Shown here in pieces: positions 63,869 to 64,000 of a DNA stretch of 64,000 bases. This DNA is from Parashewanella sp965200795. Its GTDB lineage: Bacteria > Pseudomonadota > Gammaproteobacteria > Enterobacterales > Shewanellaceae. The notes under the pieces were generated by a model. It was not told where the DNA came from, did no database searches, and saw nothing but the letters and a program-made list of their open reading frames with translations. The DNA lies in contig CBDAVB010000028.1 in assembly GCA_965200795.1 (NCBI GenBank), positions 25,224-89,223 of the forward strand, given 5' to 3'. Position 1 is the stretch's first letter. Every line of letters starts with the position of its first letter. The position numbers and the translations under genes were made by a program.

Positions 63869-64000
63869 GTGCAAAATCAAATCGACGTAATACTTTGCCT
63901 GAAAGCATTCAATACCGTTCGCACTTTAGGTAAGAAAGACAACAGCGTTTATACATACAATGGTTTCAAAGCATGGACTGATTTTGACGGCTATACCTGT
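63869..64000 (+). CDS. Start of an unidentified gene (truncated by window end)
   Basis: The frame opens at a GTG (63869) preceded by GAGAAG and remains open to the window end for 44 residues (VQNQIDVILCLKAFNTVRTL...). The composition looks like a globular protein. No family is recognised from this much sequence. Confidence 0.5.
   Translation, partial: MQNQIDVILCLKAFNTVRTLGKKDNSVYTYNGFKAWTDFDGYTC

Overview
The window reads as the chromosome of a marine gammaproteobacterium close to Shewanellaceae. The evidence is a core block with yihI, a DUF2489 gene, hemN, cytochrome c4, engB and Spot 42 RNA, together with uvrD, ubiA, udp, an ElaA-type remnant and DUF6482. An F-box/PPR-like protein, an HpaA-like lipoprotein and a heavy insertion-sequence load suggest a host-associated lifestyle, perhaps Parashewanella-like. 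That genus-level guess is inference. The first ~31 kb is visibly AT-richer and packed with accessory DNA; from ~32 kb the sequence is GC-richer core chromosome.

Left part (1-13.7 kb): a truncated helical-repeat gene, an IS3-family element, a broken ISL3-family element, the stump of hsdS followed by an apparently intact hsdR (type I restriction), an ATPase gene frameshifted at its Walker A motif, an IS982-type transposase, an FRG-domain gene split by an IS256-family element, and a split IS5-type transposase. Several of these are decayed defence genes.

Integron array (14.2-18.8 kb): five attC sites of about 55 bp, each ending in GTTRRRY and pairing with the start of its cassette, separate gene cassettes. 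These carry a Kiwa anti-phage pair (kwaA-kwaB), a TIR-like effector with an N-terminal abortive-infection-type module and its own TATAAT, a very acidic small protein, an AbiGi-like protein, and a zinc-ribbon protein in reverse orientation. A truncated alpha/beta hydrolase follows. No integrase is visible, so this is a cluster of attC sites lacking an integrase within the window. The right end is cut by a second IS256-family copy that lacks a target duplication and itself contains a second copy of the IS3 element.

21.9-32 kb: hemN, an HpaA-like lipoprotein, and two further nested insertions (IS21 inside an IS1634-type element; an IS4-like element inside an IS630 element). This pile separates hemN from yihI-DUF2489, its usual neighbours.

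32-64 kb: core genes. These are yihI/DUF2489, a candidate sRNA in the csrC position, cytochrome c4, engB, Spot 42, a long-chain acyl-CoA synthetase, the F-box protein, a BNR-repeat secreted protein, an M13 peptidase, a giant propeller-PAS-GGDEF-EAL protein, a truncated NTP pyrophosphohydrolase, ubiA-uvrD, a CesT-like small protein, an nfeD-SPFH-SPFH operon, a group II intron sitting just after the udp terminator, udp, an elaA pseudogene coupled to a polysaccharide deacetylase, a MATE transporter, a PQQ-type sugar dehydrogenase and a DUF6482 gene. Dispersed palindromic repeats occur in several of the long intergenic regions.
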